Assembly (NCBI RefSeq): GCF_023073355.1
Contig: NZ_JADPJI010000005.1
Coordinates: forward strand, 2,407,783 to 2,471,782
Source of the DNA: Bradyrhizobium sp. 199
Lineage (GTDB): Bacteria; Pseudomonadota; Alphaproteobacteria; Rhizobiales; Xanthobacteraceae
DNA: 64,000 nt
Reading direction: 5' to 3'
Both the position numbers and the translations under genes were made by a program. This document shows, one piece after another, positions 52,745 to 61,752 of this stretch (within the stretch, counting starts at the first letter, position 1; every line of letters starts with the position of its first letter). The notes beneath the pieces were generated by a model. That model was not told the DNA's origin. It worked only from the letters and a program-made list of their open reading frames with translations, and searched no databases.

Positions 52745-52915
52745 GCAGAGATCTCCAGGGCCTTGAAATCCATTTGGTGCCTGATGGCGGCACCTTACGA
52801 ACCTCAAGATGGGGACTCCCGCCTTACCGCGCGCTGGCGGCGGGGTTAAACTTTTGTAATGGAGGGGGAATGCGGATGCGGCAGTTTAGCACAGGCCGAA
52901 AATCGTTGCCTTACA

Positions 52916-52933
52916 GGAACTTAATCGAGTTCC
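52916..52933. promoter_or_regulatory. Palindrome upstream of degP
   Basis: GGAACT-TAATCG-AGTTCC is a perfect 6-6-6 inverted repeat, 172 to 189 bases before the degP start, in the 285-base gap between ccmH and degP. It may be an operator; no -35/-10 pair was convincing. Confidence 0.35.
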
Positions 52934-53029
52934 GCAACGGCGTGGAAGCACGCTTTTTTGACGTTTTCACGTGCGTGACGCTGAGATGAACTCATCGTCT
53001 TCGGGCTAGCTTCGGTCTGCTGCGACAGG

Positions 53030-53512
53030 TTAGCGCGATGTGACGTCGTCCGACATCAAAGCGGCGAGGCGCGCCTGTTCATCCGCCGTGAGCGGCGGAG
53101 CCGGCAGATCTGCACCGCTTCGCGAGCGACGCCGGATTTGCAGCCACAGCGCAAGGCCACCGCCGATCAGCAGCACCGGCCCGAGCAGCCACAACAACAG
53201 GGTCTGCCGCTCGAAGCGCGGTTTCAGCAGCACGAACTCGCCGTAGCGCGCGACCAGGAAGTCGAGCACCTGCGCGTTGCTGTCGCCGGCGCCGATGCGC
53301 TCGCGCACCAAAAGCCGCAGATCACGCGCCAGCGGCGCATCGGAATCGTCGATCGACTGGTTCTGGCAAACCATGCAGCGCAGCTCGCGCGACAGCTCCC
53401 GCGCGCGGGCTTCCTTGGCGGGATCCGACATGATCTCATCGGGCTGCACCGCGTGCGCCGCAGGCAAAACCAGCAGCATCAGCAGGGCGAACGCGGCCAT
53501 CATCCGGCGCAT
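53030..53512 (-). CDS. ccmH: Cytochrome c maturation protein CcmH (CycL)
   Basis: A protein of 160 residues. Signal peptide (MRRMMAAFALLMLLVLPAAHA), the thiol motif RELRCMVCQNQSI near 43-55, which reduces apocytochrome c, and a C-terminal membrane anchor (TLLLWLLGPVLLIGGGLALW) with a basic tail. It is the last gene of ccmI-E-F-H, 4 bases after ccmF. It resembles the short CcmH/CycL of alphaproteobacteria rather than the long enteric form. Confidence 0.95.
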   Translation of the reverse strand: MRRMMAAFALLMLLVLPAAHAVQPDEIMSDPAKEARARELSRELRCMVCQNQSIDDSDAPLARDLRLLVRERIGAGDSNAQVLDFLVARYGEFVLLKPRFERQTLLLWLLGPVLLIGGGLALWLQIRRRSRSGADLPAPPLTADEQARLAALMSDDVTSR

Positions 53513-53516
53513 CGGA

Positions 53517-55499
53517 TCACTCCGCCGGTTGAAGGCGCTGCTTGGCCCGCGCCGGTTTCGGCGCGCCGACCCGCAGGCGCCGGTCGGACAGCGACAGCAC
53601 GCCGCCCAACGCCATCAGCACCGGCCCCCACCAGATCAGGAGCACCAGCGGCTTATGATAGATGCGCACGGCGATGGCGCCCTCGGCGGTGGCATCGCCA
53701 AGCGAAATGTAGAGCTGGCTCGCGCCGCTGGTCAGCAGCGCGGCCTCGGTGGTGGACGAGCCTCGGGTGGTGAAGCTGCGCTTGGACGGCGTCATGACGC
53801 TGAGGGTCTCGCCGTCGTGGCTGACATTGAATTCGGCGATCATCTCGCGGAAGTTTGGACCTTGACGCTGAAACAAACCGTCGAGCTTCACGTCGAAGCC
53901 GGCGATGTGGACAACGTCGCTCTGTTTCATCGTCGCGATATGTTCGCTGTTCCAGGTGGTCTCGCAGACGATCCCGATCAGCGCGATGCCGAGGCCGGCA
54001 TGCGCAAACGCGGAGCCCCAGGCCGAGCGCGGCAGGCCGCGGGCCCGGTGCAGCGCCGTTGCGAACGGTAGCCGCACGAGGCCGGTCCGCTCGACGATGT
54101 CAGTGACGGCACCGGCGATGACGAAGATGCCAAGCCCGATCGCGAGCGGCGCCAGCGCACTGCCGCCGCGCGCCCAGCCCCAGGCGATGGCGACGGCAAC
54201 GAGCCCGGCCACGCCCGCCGCGAGCAGGCGTTGCGTCACGCCGAGCAGATCGCCGCGCTTCCACGCCAGCATCGGCCCGAACGGCACGGCGAGCAGCAAA
54301 AGGGTGAATAGCGGCGCGAAGGTGAGATTGTAGAAGGGCGCACCGACCGACATCTTGAAGTCGGCCAGCATCTCCATCGCCAGCGGATAGAGCGTTCCGA
54401 ACAGCACGACCGCGCAGCCGACTGTGAGCAGCAGATTGTTCAGGACCAGCGCGCCTTCACGCGAAATCGGCGCGAACAGGCCGCCCTGCTTGAGCGAAGT
54501 GGCGCGGCCCGCGAACAGCGCCAGGCTGCCGCCGATGAACAGGCAGAGGATCAGCAGAATGAACACGCCGCGGGTGGGATCGGTGGCGAAGGCGTGCACC
54601 GAGGTGATGACGCCCGAGCGCACCAGGAAGGTGCCGAGCAGCGACAGCGAGAAGGTCAGGATCGACAACAGGATGGTCCAGACCTTCAGCGCGTTGCGCT
54701 TCTCCATCACCACGGCGGAATGCAGCAGCGCGGTGCCGGAGAGCCACGGCATCAGCGAGGCGTTCTCGACCGGATCCCAGAACCACCAGCCGCCCCAGCC
54801 GAGCTCGTAATACGCCCAGTACGAACCCATGGCGATGCCGAGCGTGAGGAATATCCAGGCGACCAGCGTCCACGGCCGCACCCAGCGCGCCCAGGCCGCG
54901 TCGATCCGTCCCTCCATCAGAGCCGCGATCGCGAAGGAGAACGAGATCGAGAAACCGACATAGCCGAGATAGAGCATCGGCGGATGCACGGCGAGCCCGA
55001 TGTCCTGCAGCACCGGATTGAGATCGCGTCCCTCGATCGGCGGATTAGCGATCCGCAGGAACGGATTCGAGGTCACGAGGATGAAGAGGTAGAAGGCGCT
55101 GGCGACCCAGGCCTGCACGGCCAGCACATGCGCACGCAGCGACAACGGCAGATTGTTGCCGAAGGCCGCAACCAGCCCTCCGAACAACGCGAGGATCGAC
55201 ACCCACAACAGCATCGAGCCTTCATGGTTTCCCCACACGCCCGTGATCTTGTAGAGCAGCGGCTTCATCGAGTGGGAATTCTCGTAGACGTTGGCGACGG
55301 AGAAATCCGAGTTCACGTGCAGCATCACGAGAGCTACGAACGAGGCGCCGACGAACAGCAGCTGCGCCAGCGCGGCGGAGCGCGCCACGTTCATTAGCGC
55401 CACATCGCGCAGGCGCGCCCCGATCAGAGGTATGACGGACTGGATCAGTGCGAGCCCAAGTGCCAGCACCAGCGCGTAATGTCCTGACTCCGCGATCAC
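53517..55499 (-). CDS. ccmF: Haem lyase subunit CcmF (CycK)
   Basis: A polytopic membrane protein of 660 residues. The WWD domain reads LGWGGWWFWDPVENASLMPW, and the haem-ligand His residues lie in the flanking loops (PPMLYLGYVG, GTALLHSAVVMEKR). It joins CcmH and CcmI to attach haem to apocytochrome c at the periplasmic face. Its start overlaps the ccmE stop by 4 bases (ATGA). Confidence 0.97.
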   Translation of the reverse strand: MIAESGHYALVLALGLALIQSVIPLIGARLRDVALMNVARSAALAQLLFVGASFVALVMLHVNSDFSVANVYENSHSMKPLLYKITGVWGNHEGSMLLWVSILALFGGLVAAFGNNLPLSLRAHVLAVQAWVASAFYLFILVTSNPFLRIANPPIEGRDLNPVLQDIGLAVHPPMLYLGYVGFSISFSFAIAALMEGRIDAAWARWVRPWTLVAWIFLTLGIAMGSYWAYYELGWGGWWFWDPVENASLMPWLSGTALLHSAVVMEKRNALKVWTILLSILTFSLSLLGTFLVRSGVITSVHAFATDPTRGVFILLILCLFIGGSLALFAGRATSLKQGGLFAPISREGALVLNNLLLTVGCAVVLFGTLYPLAMEMLADFKMSVGAPFYNLTFAPLFTLLLLAVPFGPMLAWKRGDLLGVTQRLLAAGVAGLVAVAIAWGWARGGSALAPLAIGLGIFVIAGAVTDIVERTGLVRLPFATALHRARGLPRSAWGSAFAHAGLGIALIGIVCETTWNSEHIATMKQSDVVHIAGFDVKLDGLFQRQGPNFREMIAEFNVSHDGETLSVMTPSKRSFTTRGSSTTEAALLTSGASQLYISLGDATAEGAIAVRIYHKPLVLLIWWGPVLMALGGVLSLSDRRLRVGAPKPARAKQRLQPAE

Positions 55500-56020
55500 C
55501 GCACCGCTCCCTGCGGATTGCCCTGCGCCGTCGTGGCCGCGGGCTTGCTGGCGCCCGAAGCCCTCGCATCAGAAGCCTTGCCGTCGTAATCGTCCTTCCA
55601 ATGCCCCTGTTTCTTCAGGGCATCGGCGACATCCTTGGGCATGTAGGTCTCGTCATGCTTGGCGAGCACCGTGTCGGCCTTGAACACGCCATTGGCATCG
55701 AGCGCGCCTTCGGCCACGACGCCCTGCCCTTCGCGGAACAGGTCGGGCAGGATGCCCTTGTAGGCCACCGGAAGCTTGGCGCCACCGTCGGCAACCTCGA
55801 AGGTCACCGCGAGATTGTCGCCGCGATGCAGCGAGCCGGGCTGCACCAGCCCACCGAGGCGAAACCGCTTGCCGGGCTCGACGTGCTTCTCGGCGACCAT
55901 GGTCGGGGTCGAGAAGAACACGATGGAGTCGCGCAATGCGTTGAGCACCAGCGCGGCCGCGAGCGCGAGCACGGCGAGCGAGCCGCCGATGATGGTCATA
56001 CGTCGCTGCTTGCGCGTCAT
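55496..56020 (-). CDS. ccmE: Haem chaperone CcmE (CycJ)
   Basis: A protein of 174 residues from ATG 56020. The open frame runs upstream to 56140, but that part overlaps ccmI. An N-terminal anchor (MTIIGGSLAVLALAAALVLN) is followed by the OB-fold (FRLGGLVQPGSLHRGDNLAV) and the haem-binding motif LAKHDETYMP, in which His carries haem covalently. The tail is long and disordered (GASKPAATTAQGNPQ). It hands haem to CcmF. Confidence 0.95.
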   Translation of the reverse strand: MTRKQRRMTIIGGSLAVLALAAALVLNALRDSIVFFSTPTMVAEKHVEPGKRFRLGGLVQPGSLHRGDNLAVTFEVADGGAKLPVAYKGILPDLFREGQGVVAEGALDANGVFKADTVLAKHDETYMPKDVADALKKQGHWKDDYDGKASDARASGASKPAATTAQGNPQGAVR

Positions 56021-56057
56021 GGCGTATCTGTTCTCCGCTCGTCTCGTCCCGACATCG

Positions 56058-57170
56058 TCATCCGCCAAGCCCGAGAGTCCTGAGGCCTTCGTTGAGCTGG
56101 CGAAGCCGCTCGGCGTCGCTGGCAACCGCCTGCCGGGCATCAGCCGATGCCCCCACGGCCTTGTCCCGTTCGCCCATCACGAGATAAGCGCGCACCAGGC
56201 GCAGCCAACTCTCGACGTCGTCGCCGTTCTGCTTCAACCGGGTGGCCAGACGTTCGACCATGCCGCGCACCATCGCGTTGCGATCGCCTTCGGCCATTTC
56301 CTTGGAAGCAGCAATCGTTTCATCTGACAGTGCCGGCATCGTGCTGCCGCCACCGACTCGCGCCAGCGAGGACTGCACCAGGACACGCCACGGCGCATCC
56401 GCGGGCGCTTTCGCAAGCAGCCCGCGCCAGATCGTGGCGGCATCGTCCTTACGGCCGTCCTGCTCGGCGGCGAGCCCGAGGAAGTAGTTCGCCTTGGGAT
56501 CGTCAGCGTTCAGGGCGTGTGCACGCTCGAATTCAGTCTTGGCCTCGGCGGTCACCACACCCCCGGCGGCAGCCGCCATCGCTTCGCCGAGATCGGACCG
56601 GCGCTCCGCATTCTCGCCATTGTAGGTCAGCGAGTTGCGATAGGCGCGCACCGCGTCGTCGAAACGGCCGAGCCGCTCCAGCACCGGCGCGAGCACGTTC
56701 CAGCCGCGCCCGTCGGTCGGATTCTTCTCCAGATGGTCCTGGACCTGCGCCACGAGGTTCTCGAGCGACTGCGCCATGCCGGACCCGGATCCGCGCTCCC
56801 GCTCCGCCAACGGAAAGTCCTGAAGCCGGGGCGAGCCGAGCGGAATGTAGACGCCGATCGCAACGAGCGGCAGGCCGGCCAGCGCCAGCACGGCCGCCAC
56901 CCGGCGCCATGTGAGGCTCGAGGTCGGCGCCGCAGCGGGTTCGCTGGCGGCGGCGGCGAGCAGCCTGCGGCTGATCTCGACGCGCGCCGCCTCGGCTTCC
57001 GGCGCGGGGATCAAGCCTGCGGCGAGATCACGCTCGATCTCGGCCAACTGGTCCTTGTAAACTGCGACCTCGCTGCCCTGGTCTTGCGCATGTCCGTTGC
57101 GGCCAAGCGGCAAGAGCACGGCGAAAATCGCCGCGACCGTCATCAGCGCGAACACGAACCACAGCGTCAT
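56058..57170 (-). CDS. ccmI: Cytochrome c biogenesis protein CcmI (CycH)
   Basis: A protein of 370 residues from ATG 57170 (MTLWFVFALMTVAAIFAVLL); the frame is open further upstream but that part would include the promoter. Two membrane segments (about 1-20 and 92-112) enclose a cytoplasmic leucine-rich loop (YKDQLAEIERDLAAGLIPAP). The C-terminal part has tetratricopeptide-like repeats (GRGWNVLAPVLERLGRFDDA) that hold apocytochrome c. It is the first gene of the operon, preceded by a perfect palindrome with a FixK-type core. Confidence 0.92.
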   Translation of the reverse strand: MTLWFVFALMTVAAIFAVLLPLGRNGHAQDQGSEVAVYKDQLAEIERDLAAGLIPAPEAEAARVEISRRLLAAAASEPAAAPTSSLTWRRVAAVLALAGLPLVAIGVYIPLGSPRLQDFPLAERERGSGSGMAQSLENLVAQVQDHLEKNPTDGRGWNVLAPVLERLGRFDDAVRAYRNSLTYNGENAERRSDLGEAMAAAAGGVVTAEAKTEFERAHALNADDPKANYFLGLAAEQDGRKDDAATIWRGLLAKAPADAPWRVLVQSSLARVGGGSTMPALSDETIAASKEMAEGDRNAMVRGMVERLATRLKQNGDDVESWLRLVRAYLVMGERDKAVGASADARQAVASDAERLRQLNEGLRTLGLGG

Positions 57171-57213
57171 CTGGCAAGCTTCCGGCAGCGCACGAACCGC
57201 GCCCATAGGTGGC

Positions 57214-57258
57214 TTTACACCACGGCCGGACGATGCGGCAATTGACAATTGTCAATTG
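57214..57258 (-). promoter_or_regulatory. 20-bp palindrome with FixK/FNR-type core at the ccmI promoter
   Basis: CAATTGACAATTGTCAATTG (57239-57258) is its own complement; its core TTGA-CAATTG-TCAA (57242-57255) fits the FNR/FixK box. On the minus strand TGTAAA (57219-57214) fits a -10 element. A start near 57207 puts the box centre at about -41.5. This predicts activation of ccmIEFH under low oxygen. Confidence 0.6.
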
Positions 57259-57300
57259 GCGTGACCGCATACAGTCCGTAAACGTTGAAAACCCAACGGC

Positions 57301-57570
57301 TTAGCTGATCTCGAACTCCGCGCTTTGCGCGGCGTCCTCGCCGTGCCCGTTGAAGGCCTTCAAGAAGTACGTTCCAGGCCTGACCGCATCCGGCAATCTG
57401 ATGCGCAGCGCACCGACCGGAACCGGAGATGCAACCCTCGTGATCGTCTCGGACAGTTGGCGACCGCTAGCCTTCTCGACCACCACCACCTTGGCGCCGA
57501 CCATCAGTCTTTGATACTTGGCAACAACGACGCGGCTCTCGATTTCGATGGAGCTGATAACAGGTTTCAT
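57301..57570 (-). CDS. Small beta-rich protein of unknown function (89 aa)
   Basis: From ATG 57570, MKPVISSIEIESRVVVAKYQ continues through strands rich in Val (GAKVVVVEKASGRQ, LRIRLPDAVRPGTYFLKAFN) to AAQSAEFEIS. The pattern, ending with the PGTYFLKAFNGHG segment, resembles a small immunoglobulin-like beta sandwich. No signal peptide. It lies upstream of the ccm operon in the same direction. No family recognised. Confidence 0.6.
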   Translation of the reverse strand: MKPVISSIEIESRVVVAKYQRLMVGAKVVVVEKASGRQLSETITRVASPVPVGALRIRLPDAVRPGTYFLKAFNGHGEDAAQSAEFEIS

Positions 57571-57670
57571 GCGCCCACAAATAGAAGTTCCCCGGACTTG
57601 CACGGGGACCGTAGGGCGCGCGAGCGGCATGGTCAACTACAAATTGTGATTCCGAAAATATGCGCTTGGG

Positions 57671-59071
57671 TCAGCTTGCGCGCGACGATTTGCGCTCGCC
57701 GGTAGCCGCGTTCTCCGCGGCCCGGCTCATCAGCGAGGCGTAATCATCGCCGAACAGCACTTGGCAGAAGCGGATCGCGGCCTGCACCTGCTGTTGCCGA
57801 TAGGTGCGAACCTTTTGATCGGCGGCGCGCAGCGACTGCACCAATTGCTCGGTCGAGCGTTCGACATATTGCTGGAGGTCGGAATAGGTGCGTAGCGTCA
57901 CTTCGTTGATCGCAAGCTCGCTCGCATAGTTGCGGCAGGTCGCGACGAAATCGATCAGCGCCACGGTTTCCTCGACCTCAGTGCTGTCGATCCGCGCGCC
58001 CGGCGGAATGTCCTTCTCCGGGCGCTGCCGCAGGATGCGGCGAACGCGGCCGGGAACGCTGTCGATCTCGGACTGCAGTGCATTGGAGATGTCGGCCCGG
58101 ATCGAGGTCAACTGCTTGCCCCAGGCGGAATCGTTGCGCAGGTCGAGCTCGGTGCGCAGGCCGCGCGCGCCGTCATGCAGCGCCTTGAGATTGCCGGCAA
58201 TGTTGTCGAAATGGCCGCGCTTGATGTCCATGCGCAAGGTGGCGGCCACACAGGACAGATCGTGCAGCGCGATCGTGACGGCGACGCCATAGGGCGTTGC
58301 CGCGACGCGGATCTCGTCGTCGGACGCGGCAATCTTGATGGCGAGGCGAATGATCTGCCACGGGGCGGTCATCCGCTGCACCACGATCGACAGCGCAAAG
58401 GGCAGCATCTGCGGGGTCTGGAGCACCGGAATGTTGAGCGCCGACGTGACCGAGGCGATCTGGGAATCGCCGAAAGCACGCAGGGCGCGCGGCAGTTTCT
58501 CGTTCAGGCTGGCGATGGCCTCCCGGACCTGAAGCACCGCTCCGATCGAATAGAGGTCCTCGATCACGTTGGGCGGGCCGACCCGGGCCAGCGCGCGCGA
58601 CTTGTCGCCGCCGCCGGGACCCGTCAGCTCGAAAATAGCGTCCGCGGCCACCGCTTGGAGCCTCGAGGCCAGCGCCTCGACCTGCCCTGCACTGTCTGCC
58701 GGCATGCGGGCCAGTGCGGCGTGGAATTCGTTCACCTTGTCAGGTGCGCCATCGCGGCCGAGCCATTGCCAGATCGGATGCAGCGAGGAGCGGCGGATCT
58801 GCCCGACCCGCGTCGGCACCCCCGCCTCGACCAGGAACGGTTCTAGCGCCTGGAACAGCAGCCGCGACAGATCGTCGGTGCGCGGCGGCGCGGACTCGTC
58901 GGCCTCGGTCCTGCGGACGATCTTGCGCAATTGCTCGAGCACGAGGGTTGCGACAGCGGTGTCCTGGCCACGCTCCAGCGCACGCTCGAACTCCCGCATC
59001 AGCAGGGCCTGCGCCTGCGGCGGGAGCTGCGCGAGATATTCCCTCAGCCGCTCGATCGATGTCTGGCTCAT
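57671..59071 (-). CDS. Large alpha-helical protein of unknown function (466 aa)
   Basis: From ATG 59071 (MSQTSIERLREYLAQLPPQA). No signal peptide and no membrane segment apart from a mildly hydrophobic stretch near 229-250 (LPFALSIVVQRM). Mostly helical, with many charged residues and a C-terminal coiled-coil-like region (LRAADQKVRTYRQQQVQAAI). No catalytic motif seen. It looks like an alphaproteobacterial conserved hypothetical that contains a large scaffold or regulatory domain. It stands alone, 100 bases from the next gene. Confidence 0.7.
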   Translation of the reverse strand: MSQTSIERLREYLAQLPPQAQALLMREFERALERGQDTAVATLVLEQLRKIVRRTEADESAPPRTDDLSRLLFQALEPFLVEAGVPTRVGQIRRSSLHPIWQWLGRDGAPDKVNEFHAALARMPADSAGQVEALASRLQAVAADAIFELTGPGGGDKSRALARVGPPNVIEDLYSIGAVLQVREAIASLNEKLPRALRAFGDSQIASVTSALNIPVLQTPQMLPFALSIVVQRMTAPWQIIRLAIKIAASDDEIRVAATPYGVAVTIALHDLSCVAATLRMDIKRGHFDNIAGNLKALHDGARGLRTELDLRNDSAWGKQLTSIRADISNALQSEIDSVPGRVRRILRQRPEKDIPPGARIDSTEVEETVALIDFVATCRNYASELAINEVTLRTYSDLQQYVERSTEQLVQSLRAADQKVRTYRQQQVQAAIRFCQVLFGDDYASLMSRAAENAATGERKSSRAS

Positions 59072-59231
59072 GCGCCCGGGTATGCACGGTAAAGTGGCGG
59101 ACATGGAATGCGTCCGGGCGCGATCATAGGAGGGCCCCACTTAAGAAGCCGTTTAGGAAGTCGGACGGAATCCCTCCGGTTGGCGTCGGCCGGAGCTTGG
59201 CGAGGACAAAAAACAACGTCGGAACAAGGGA

Positions 59232-60605
59232 TTATACTCCCGGAAGGACCAGGTCGGCCCGCAGGCCGCCGGTCGGCGCGCCGCCGAGCGAGAGGCTGCC
59301 GCCATAGAGCGCGGCAAGGTCGGTCACGATCGACAGCCCCAGTCCCGAGCCGGGCTTGGATTCGTCGAGCCGCTGGCCGCGCCGGGAGACCTGGGCGCGC
59401 TCGGCCTCCGACAGGCCGCGGCCGTCGTCGTCGACGACGATCCGCAGACGCGGGCCCGCCCCCGGCTTGTGCGGCGCCTCCACCAGGACCGCGATGAAGA
59501 CGCGCGAGGCCGCCCATTTACAGGCATTGTCGACGAGATTGCCGACCATCTCCTCCAGATCCTGGCGTTCGCCGCGAAATTTTGCCGACGGATCGGCCTT
59601 GGCTTCGACCACGATGCCGCGATCGCGATGGATCTTCTCCATGGTCCGCCGCAGCGCCTCGATGGCCGGCGCCACCTCCGTCACAGTGGAGACCACCGAG
59701 ACCCGCGCCGCGATGCGCGCACGCTCCAGATGGTGGGCGACCTGGTCGCGCATCACGTCGGCCTGCTCCATCACCTTGGCCGCGAAGGGATCGGCGAGGT
59801 GGGCGCCGGCCTCGTTGACGATGACCGAGAGCGGCGTCTTGATCGCATGGGCGAGATTGCCGACATGGGTGCGCGCGCGCTCGACGATCTCCCTGTTGGC
59901 ATCGATCAAGGCGTTGGTCTCGCGCGCCAATGGCGCGATCTCGACCGGGAATTCGCCCTCGAGCCGCTCCGCCCGCCCGGAGCGAATGTCGGCGATCGAT
60001 TCGGAGATGCGTTTGAGCGGCGCCAGGCCGAAGCGGACCTGGAACACGGTCGTCAGCAGCAGCACGATGCCGAGCGCGGTGAAGGTGCCGCCGAGATAGT
60101 AGTCGAAGCTGCGCGTCTCGTCGAAAATCTCGGTGTCGTCGCCGGCGACGCTGACGAGATATTTGCCGTCGGCGCCGAGATCGACCGGCCGTTCGACCAT
60201 TCGCAGGTTCTGCCCCTCGGGCCCGTCGACATAGGCAAGGCGAATGCCGGCGGCGGTGAGTTCGCCGTGCTCCTCAAGCTTCGGCAGCTTCTTGTCCCAG
60301 AGCGAGCGCGAGGAACGCACTTCCGGCTTTTCGGTGTCGGTCCGCGTGATCTGCCAATACCAGCCGGACAGCGGCAGTTCGAACAGGGGCTCGCCAAGCG
60401 ACTGGAACTGACGGTCGGGCGGCTCGTCGGGGGTCGCGACCTCGGCGATGAGGGTGCGCAGATAGAGATTGAGCCGACGGTCGAAGGCGCGCTCGGTGGC
60501 GCTCTTGTAGACCGACGACAGCACCACTCCGGTGATGGCCAGGATCACCACGAGCCAAGCGGTTGCCGACAGGAACAGGCGGTTTGCAAGCGAACTAGCG
60601 CGCAT
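59232..60605 (-). CDS. PhoQ-like sensor histidine kinase
   Basis: A protein of 457 residues from ATG 60605 (MRASSLANRLFLSATAWLVV). Two membrane segments (about 13-33 and 172-190) enclose an acidic periplasmic sensor (ATPDEPPDRQFQSLGEPLFE). The H-box reads NLAHAIKTPLSVIVNEAG, as in PhoQ (HALKTPLAVL). The ATPase motifs are EEMVGNLVDNACKWA and DDDGRGLSEAER, followed by GSGLGLSIVTDLAALYGGSL. It phosphorylates the regulator encoded 92 bases upstream; magnesium, acid or envelope cues are typical for the family. Confidence 0.92.
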   Translation of the reverse strand: MRASSLANRLFLSATAWLVVILAITGVVLSSVYKSATERAFDRRLNLYLRTLIAEVATPDEPPDRQFQSLGEPLFELPLSGWYWQITRTDTEKPEVRSSRSLWDKKLPKLEEHGELTAAGIRLAYVDGPEGQNLRMVERPVDLGADGKYLVSVAGDDTEIFDETRSFDYYLGGTFTALGIVLLLTTVFQVRFGLAPLKRISESIADIRSGRAERLEGEFPVEIAPLARETNALIDANREIVERARTHVGNLAHAIKTPLSVIVNEAGAHLADPFAAKVMEQADVMRDQVAHHLERARIAARVSVVSTVTEVAPAIEALRRTMEKIHRDRGIVVEAKADPSAKFRGERQDLEEMVGNLVDNACKWAASRVFIAVLVEAPHKPGAGPRLRIVVDDDGRGLSEAERAQVSRRGQRLDESKPGSGLGLSIVTDLAALYGGSLSLGGAPTGGLRADLVLPGV

Positions 60606-60697
60606 CGGAACGATCCCGGAAGGCGCAGGATGGCAGGGCGTCAGAGCTCATGTCGGGACCAAGGCCCCTGTCGGGCTGCCCGTCAAGCCCGAACGCG

Positions 60698-61363
60698 TCA
60701 GGCGGCCGGCGGGGTCAGGAGATAGCCGAGGCCGCGGACGGTCTGGATGATGTCGACGTCGAGCTTCTTGCGGATGCGGCCGACGAAGACTTCGATGGTG
60801 TTAGAGTCGCGGTCGAAATCCTGGTCGTAGAGGTGCTCGACCAGCTCGGTGCGCGAAACCACCCGCCCCGAGTGGTGCATCAGGTAGGCCAGAAGCCGAT
60901 ATTCGTGCGAGGTCATCTTGACGGGATTACCGGAGACGCTGACCCTGCCGGTCCTTGTGTCGAGGGTAACAGGACCGCAGCTGAGTTCGCTCTGGGCATG
61001 GCCGGTGGAGCGGCGCAGCAGGGCGCGGATGCGCGCCAGCACCTCCTCGAGGTGGAACGGTTTGGGGACATAGTCGTCGGCGCCGGCGTCGAACCCCTGC
61101 ACCTTGTCGCTCCAGCGGTCGCGTGCGGTGAGGATCAGGACCGGCATGGTGCGGCCGTTGCGGCGCCAGGCCTCCAGCACCGAAATGCCGTCCTTCTTCG
61201 GCAGGCCGATGTCGAGCACGACGGCATCATACGGCTCGTTGTCGCCGAGATAATGCCCCTCCTCCCCATCGAAGGCGCGGTCGACGACGTAACCGGCGTC
61301 GGTCAGCGCCTTGGTGAGCTGGCGATTGAGATCGGGGTCGTCCTCAACAACGAGCAGGCGCAC
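60698..61363 (-). CDS. PhoP-like OmpR-family response regulator
   Basis: A protein of 221 residues: MRLLVVEDDPDLNRQLTKAL, phospho-acceptor Asp51 (AVVLDIGLPKKDGI), LILTARDRWSDKVQGF, DDYVPKPFHLEEVL, then the winged helix (MTSHEYRLLAYLMHHSGRVV, VFVGRIRKKLDVD) and the end QTVRGLGYLL. The first gene of a two-gene unit with the PhoQ-like kinase. A direct repeat of TGAAC with an 11-base period lies 50 to 76 bases upstream and may be its own binding site. Confidence 0.94.
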   Translation of the reverse strand: MRLLVVEDDPDLNRQLTKALTDAGYVVDRAFDGEEGHYLGDNEPYDAVVLDIGLPKKDGISVLEAWRRNGRTMPVLILTARDRWSDKVQGFDAGADDYVPKPFHLEEVLARIRALLRRSTGHAQSELSCGPVTLDTRTGRVSVSGNPVKMTSHEYRLLAYLMHHSGRVVSRTELVEHLYDQDFDRDSNTIEVFVGRIRKKLDVDIIQTVRGLGYLLTPPAA

Positions 61364-61412
61364 GCTTCTCTCCAGACACAGGCCGCATCAACACCGCACC
61401 AGATGAGCAATT

Positions 61413-61439
61413 CCGGCGTGAACCCAATATGAACGCCGG
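61413..61439. promoter_or_regulatory. Candidate autoregulatory site of the PhoP-like regulator
   Basis: TGAAC at 61419-61423 and 61430-61434 repeats directly with an 11-base period, one helical turn, which is the usual pattern for PhoP-type boxes. It is enclosed by the inverted repeat CCGGCGT (61413-61419) and ACGCCGG (61433-61439). Confidence 0.45.
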
Positions 61440-61596
61440 GAACCGGCCGCGTTACATTTTGGTCATATACGGTGTGTGTTTGCTGCCAACGCGACTGCGC
61501 CCGCCCTGCGGGCCGGACAAGCCGGCAGCATGGCGGGCGCAATGTGCCGCGTAGCGCGGCGCGCCGGAAGGTCCGCCCTTCCCGTAAATTCGGCCG

Positions 61597-61752
61597 TCAG
61601 GTCCGGAAGAACACGAACCAGACGACGGCGAGGATCAGGATCGCAAGCCCGGTTGAAATGGCGAGCAGCGCCGCCACCGATGGCCCAGGCTCGCCCTGAC
61701 GCGCCTCGGTCGGAGTTTCCACGATCTGATGCCGCTCTCGCGTGGTTGCCAT
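61597..61752 (-). CDS. Small single-span membrane protein (51 aa)
   Basis: The frame from ATG 61752 to TGA 61597 begins MATTRERHQIVETPTEARQG. It ends with one hydrophobic segment (about 27-49: VAALLAISTGLAILILAVVW, then FVFFRT). TTGAGGG is 6 bases upstream of the ATG. The N-terminus is hydrophilic and probably cytoplasmic. It lies 234 bases upstream of the PhoP-like gene on the same strand and could be a small membrane regulator; no family recognised. Confidence 0.6.
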   Translation of the reverse strand: MATTRERHQIVETPTEARQGEPGPSVAALLAISTGLAILILAVVWFVFFRT

